From contig JAFNGF010000086.1 in NCBI GenBank assembly GCA_017885385.1, positions 13,137 through 27,795 on the forward strand: 14,659 bases of DNA, read 5' to 3'. Source of the stretch: Planctomycetota bacterium. Its GTDB lineage: Bacteria; Planctomycetota; Phycisphaerae; Sedimentisphaerales; Anaerobacaceae. Position numbers and translations under genes: made by a program. A model generated the notes under the pieces. It saw only the letters and a list, made by a program, of their open reading frames with translations, was not told the DNA's origin and made no database searches. Shown here one piece after another: positions 13,544 to 14,659 of this stretch (the stretch's first letter is position 1; each line of letters begins with the position of its first letter).

Positions 13544-13817
13544 CTTGCGATTCGTCGCTCACGCGGTATCGCCCGCGCCGCGATTCACTAGAGCTGGAGC
13601 TCGTGTCACGGTCTGCGGCCGCCGTCCCATCAACAGCGATCTTGTCTTGCAGGATTTCCTGAACAACGATCTCGAGCATTGTTTTGTCGCCGGCGTCCTC
13701 AATCAGCGGCCGAGAGCCCTGCATAAGCTCGCTCATCCGCCTCTGAATGAGGGCGGTCAATTTAAATCTGCCGCCAACTTTATCGATTATTTTGTCGCTT
13801 TTGAGATCCTCTAACAT
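13536..13817 (-). CDS. rpoZ: RNA polymerase omega subunit
   Basis: Small subunit that helps assemble and stabilise RNA polymerase by binding beta-prime. It has 93 residues. The conserved omega core is VGGRFKLTALIQRRMSELMQGSRPLIE (from residue 14; given here as the two blocks VGGRFKLTALIQRR and MSELMQGSRPLIE). The C-terminal third is polar, Ser-rich and low in complexity, as is usual outside the core. The start overlaps the gmk stop by one base (TAATG), with GGAG 6 bases upstream. The position between gmk and coaC is the classic order and strongly supports the call. Confidence 0.9.
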   Translation of the reverse strand: MLEDLKSDKIIDKVGGRFKLTALIQRRMSELMQGSRPLIEDAGDKTMLEIVVQEILQDKIAVDGTAAADRDTSSSSSESRRGRYRVSDESQDD

Positions 13818-14404
13818 TATTTCTCCTCGATCGAGCCTTTATGGATGATTTGCATCACTTCTTTTATAGCCTGCTCTAAATTCTCGTTTATGACCAGATG
13901 CTGGTAATACTGCCGGGCAGCGGCGATCTCATCGCTCGCCCCGCCGAGCCGCTTTTCGGCGGCGCATCTGCTGTCCCTGCCTCTGCGGCCCAGCCGCTCC
14001 GCCAGGACCCTTGCGCTGGGCGGCAAAATGAAAACCATCACCGCGTCCGGATAAACCGTCTTTACCTGCTTGGCGCCCTGAACGTCAATTTCCAGGATCA
14101 CGGCCCTGCCTTGATTTAGCGCCTGTTCGACCTTATCTTTCGGCGTCCCATATAGATGGCCGAACACCTCCGCGTGCTCCAGAAACTCGCCCTTGCCGGC
14201 GCGTTGCTGGAAATCTTCTTTAGATACAAACCAATAATTTTTGCCCTGCTTTTCGTCCTTACCCGGCGGCCGTGTAGTAACAGAAACGCTCGGGTAAACG
14301 TTTTCTGTGCGCCTGGCCACTTCTCTGCAGATAGTGCTCTTGCCGACTCCGGACGGGCCGCTGACTATCACGATTTTGCCTTTTGTGGTGTTTGACTTGT
14401 CCAT
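13817..14404 (-). CDS. gmk: Guanylate kinase
   Basis: Phosphorylates GMP to GDP with ATP in the cytoplasm. It has 195 residues, normal for the family. The P-loop is GPSGVGKST (16-24). SVTTRPPGKDEKQGKNYWFVS, EFLEHAEVFGHLYGTP and ILEIDVQGAKQ are the GMP-binding and core blocks, and ERLGRRGRDS is the lid. No Shine-Dalgarno precedes ATG 14404; the leader is A-rich, and a hairpin element sits 17 bases upstream between it and yicC. The stop overlaps rpoZ. The first residues MDKSNTTKGK are variable in the family, so the exact start is slightly uncertain. Confidence 0.94.
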   Translation of the reverse strand: MDKSNTTKGKIVIVSGPSGVGKSTICREVARRTENVYPSVSVTTRPPGKDEKQGKNYWFVSKEDFQQRAGKGEFLEHAEVFGHLYGTPKDKVEQALNQGRAVILEIDVQGAKQVKTVYPDAVMVFILPPSARVLAERLGRRGRDSRCAAEKRLGGASDEIAAARQYYQHLVINENLEQAIKEVMQIIHKGSIEEK

Positions 14405-14420
14405 ATTTTTGGTTGCTGAA

Positions 14421-14447
14421 CCCCCAGTAAAACTGGGGGCTAAATAT
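14421..14447 (+). repeat. CTAAATAT-tailed hairpin element, copy 4
   Basis: CCCCCAG (14421-14427), loop TAAAA, CTGGGGG (14433-14439), tail CTAAATAT (14440-14447). It fills the 46-base gap between yicC and gmk, 3 bases after the yicC stop as read on the minus strand. Confidence 0.7.
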
Positions 14448-14450
14448 GGG

Positions 14451-14659
14451 CTACTCCACGTTCTGAATCTGCTCCTTAATCCGGTCTATCTGGCACTTGA
14501 TATTAACCACGAAGCGAACAATCTCGCTGTCAGAGGCCTTGCTGGCGATAGTGTTGGCCTCCCTGAGCATCTCCTGGCTGATGAAATCTAACCTGCGGCC
14601 GGCCTGGTCGTCCGCCTGAAAGCTCTGGGCGAACTGCTGCAGGTGCGAATCCAGCCGGG
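14451..14659 (-). CDS. yicC: YicC/YloC-family endoribonuclease, C-terminal part
   Basis: The gene enters from beyond the right edge; the last 68 residues and TAG (14451-14453) are visible. The frame reads RLDSHLQQFAQSF, then GRRLDFISQEMLREANTIASKA, then VVNIKCQIDRIKEQIQNVE (given as blocks). This is the conserved C-terminal DUF1732 region of YicC-like RNases, including the family hallmark of LDF-QEM-REANTI-SKA and the closing KEQIQNVE. YicC is implicated in small-RNA turnover in E. coli. It is the usual first partner of gmk, and the hairpin element follows its stop. Confidence 0.88.
   Translation of the reverse strand, partial: RLDSHLQQFAQSFQADDQAGRRLDFISQEMLREANTIASKASDSEIVRFVVNIKCQIDRIKEQIQNVE

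Noticed and set aside
13898..14591. Plus-strand open frames opposite gmk and yicC
   Set aside because: They are shadows of the minus-strand genes, which have clear motifs.

Overview
The window looks like chromosomal DNA of a planctomycete, most likely of class Phycisphaerae. This is an inference. It rests on an ECF sigma factor coupled to a membrane protein with a Lys-Leu-Ala-rich anchor and TPRs, on a yicC-gmk-rpoZ-coaC-coaB order, on an animal-type adenylosuccinate lyase, and on the high density of short palindromic repeats. No rRNA, tRNA, CRISPR array or insertion sequence was seen.

Layout. (1) 152-2079, plus strand: ECF sigma factor and a translationally coupled membrane/TPR protein, closed by a strong terminator. 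(2) 2204-2314: a compact intergenic unit with an ECF-type promoter and a second terminator. It has no ORF and is best read as a ~75-nt small RNA carrying a C/U-rich anti-Shine-Dalgarno stretch. (3) 2428-4307, plus: psd and pssA, which make phosphatidylethanolamine from CDP-diacylglycerol and serine. They are separated by a branched palindrome. (4) 4302-5195, minus: a YcgR-like PilZ protein (c-di-GMP receptor), overlapping pssA tail to tail. (5) 5196-5664: a repeat-rich intergenic region. (6) 5665-8099, plus: aldo/keto reductase and purB. (7) 8145-9278, minus: a lone D12-class adenine-N6 DNA methyltransferase. (8) 9587-10117, plus: pyrE, preceded by a 91-bp dispersed repeat. (9) 10271-10881, plus: a dinJ-yafQ type toxin-antitoxin operon with recognisable promoter and operator. 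(10) 14659-10917, minus: yicC (partial), gmk, rpoZ, coaC, coaB and a secreted apiosidase-like (DUF4038) protein, tightly packed or overlapping.

The most interesting layer is not a gene but the small repeats and what they do to genes. A family of hairpins has stems that differ between copies but stay self-complementary, a constant TAAA(A) loop and a constant 3' tail CTAAATAT. Copies lie at 5534-5561, 13254-13306 (two, tail to tail) and 14421-14447. The pair at 13254-13306 lies in frame inside coaC, next to the catalytic histidine, much like the protein-invading palindromic elements of Rickettsia. A different inverted repeat lies exactly where a fused CoaBC would be joined, and coaC and coaB are separate there. 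Tandem arrays of heptamers (not a multiple of three) sit inside pssA, coaB and coaC. The C-terminal tails of PssA and the PilZ protein are also written in palindromes.

Biologically the window joins envelope control (ECF system, PE synthesis, c-di-GMP receptor) with core nucleotide, coenzyme A and RNA polymerase genes. Two accessory items, the methyltransferase and the toxin-antitoxin pair, are interspersed.
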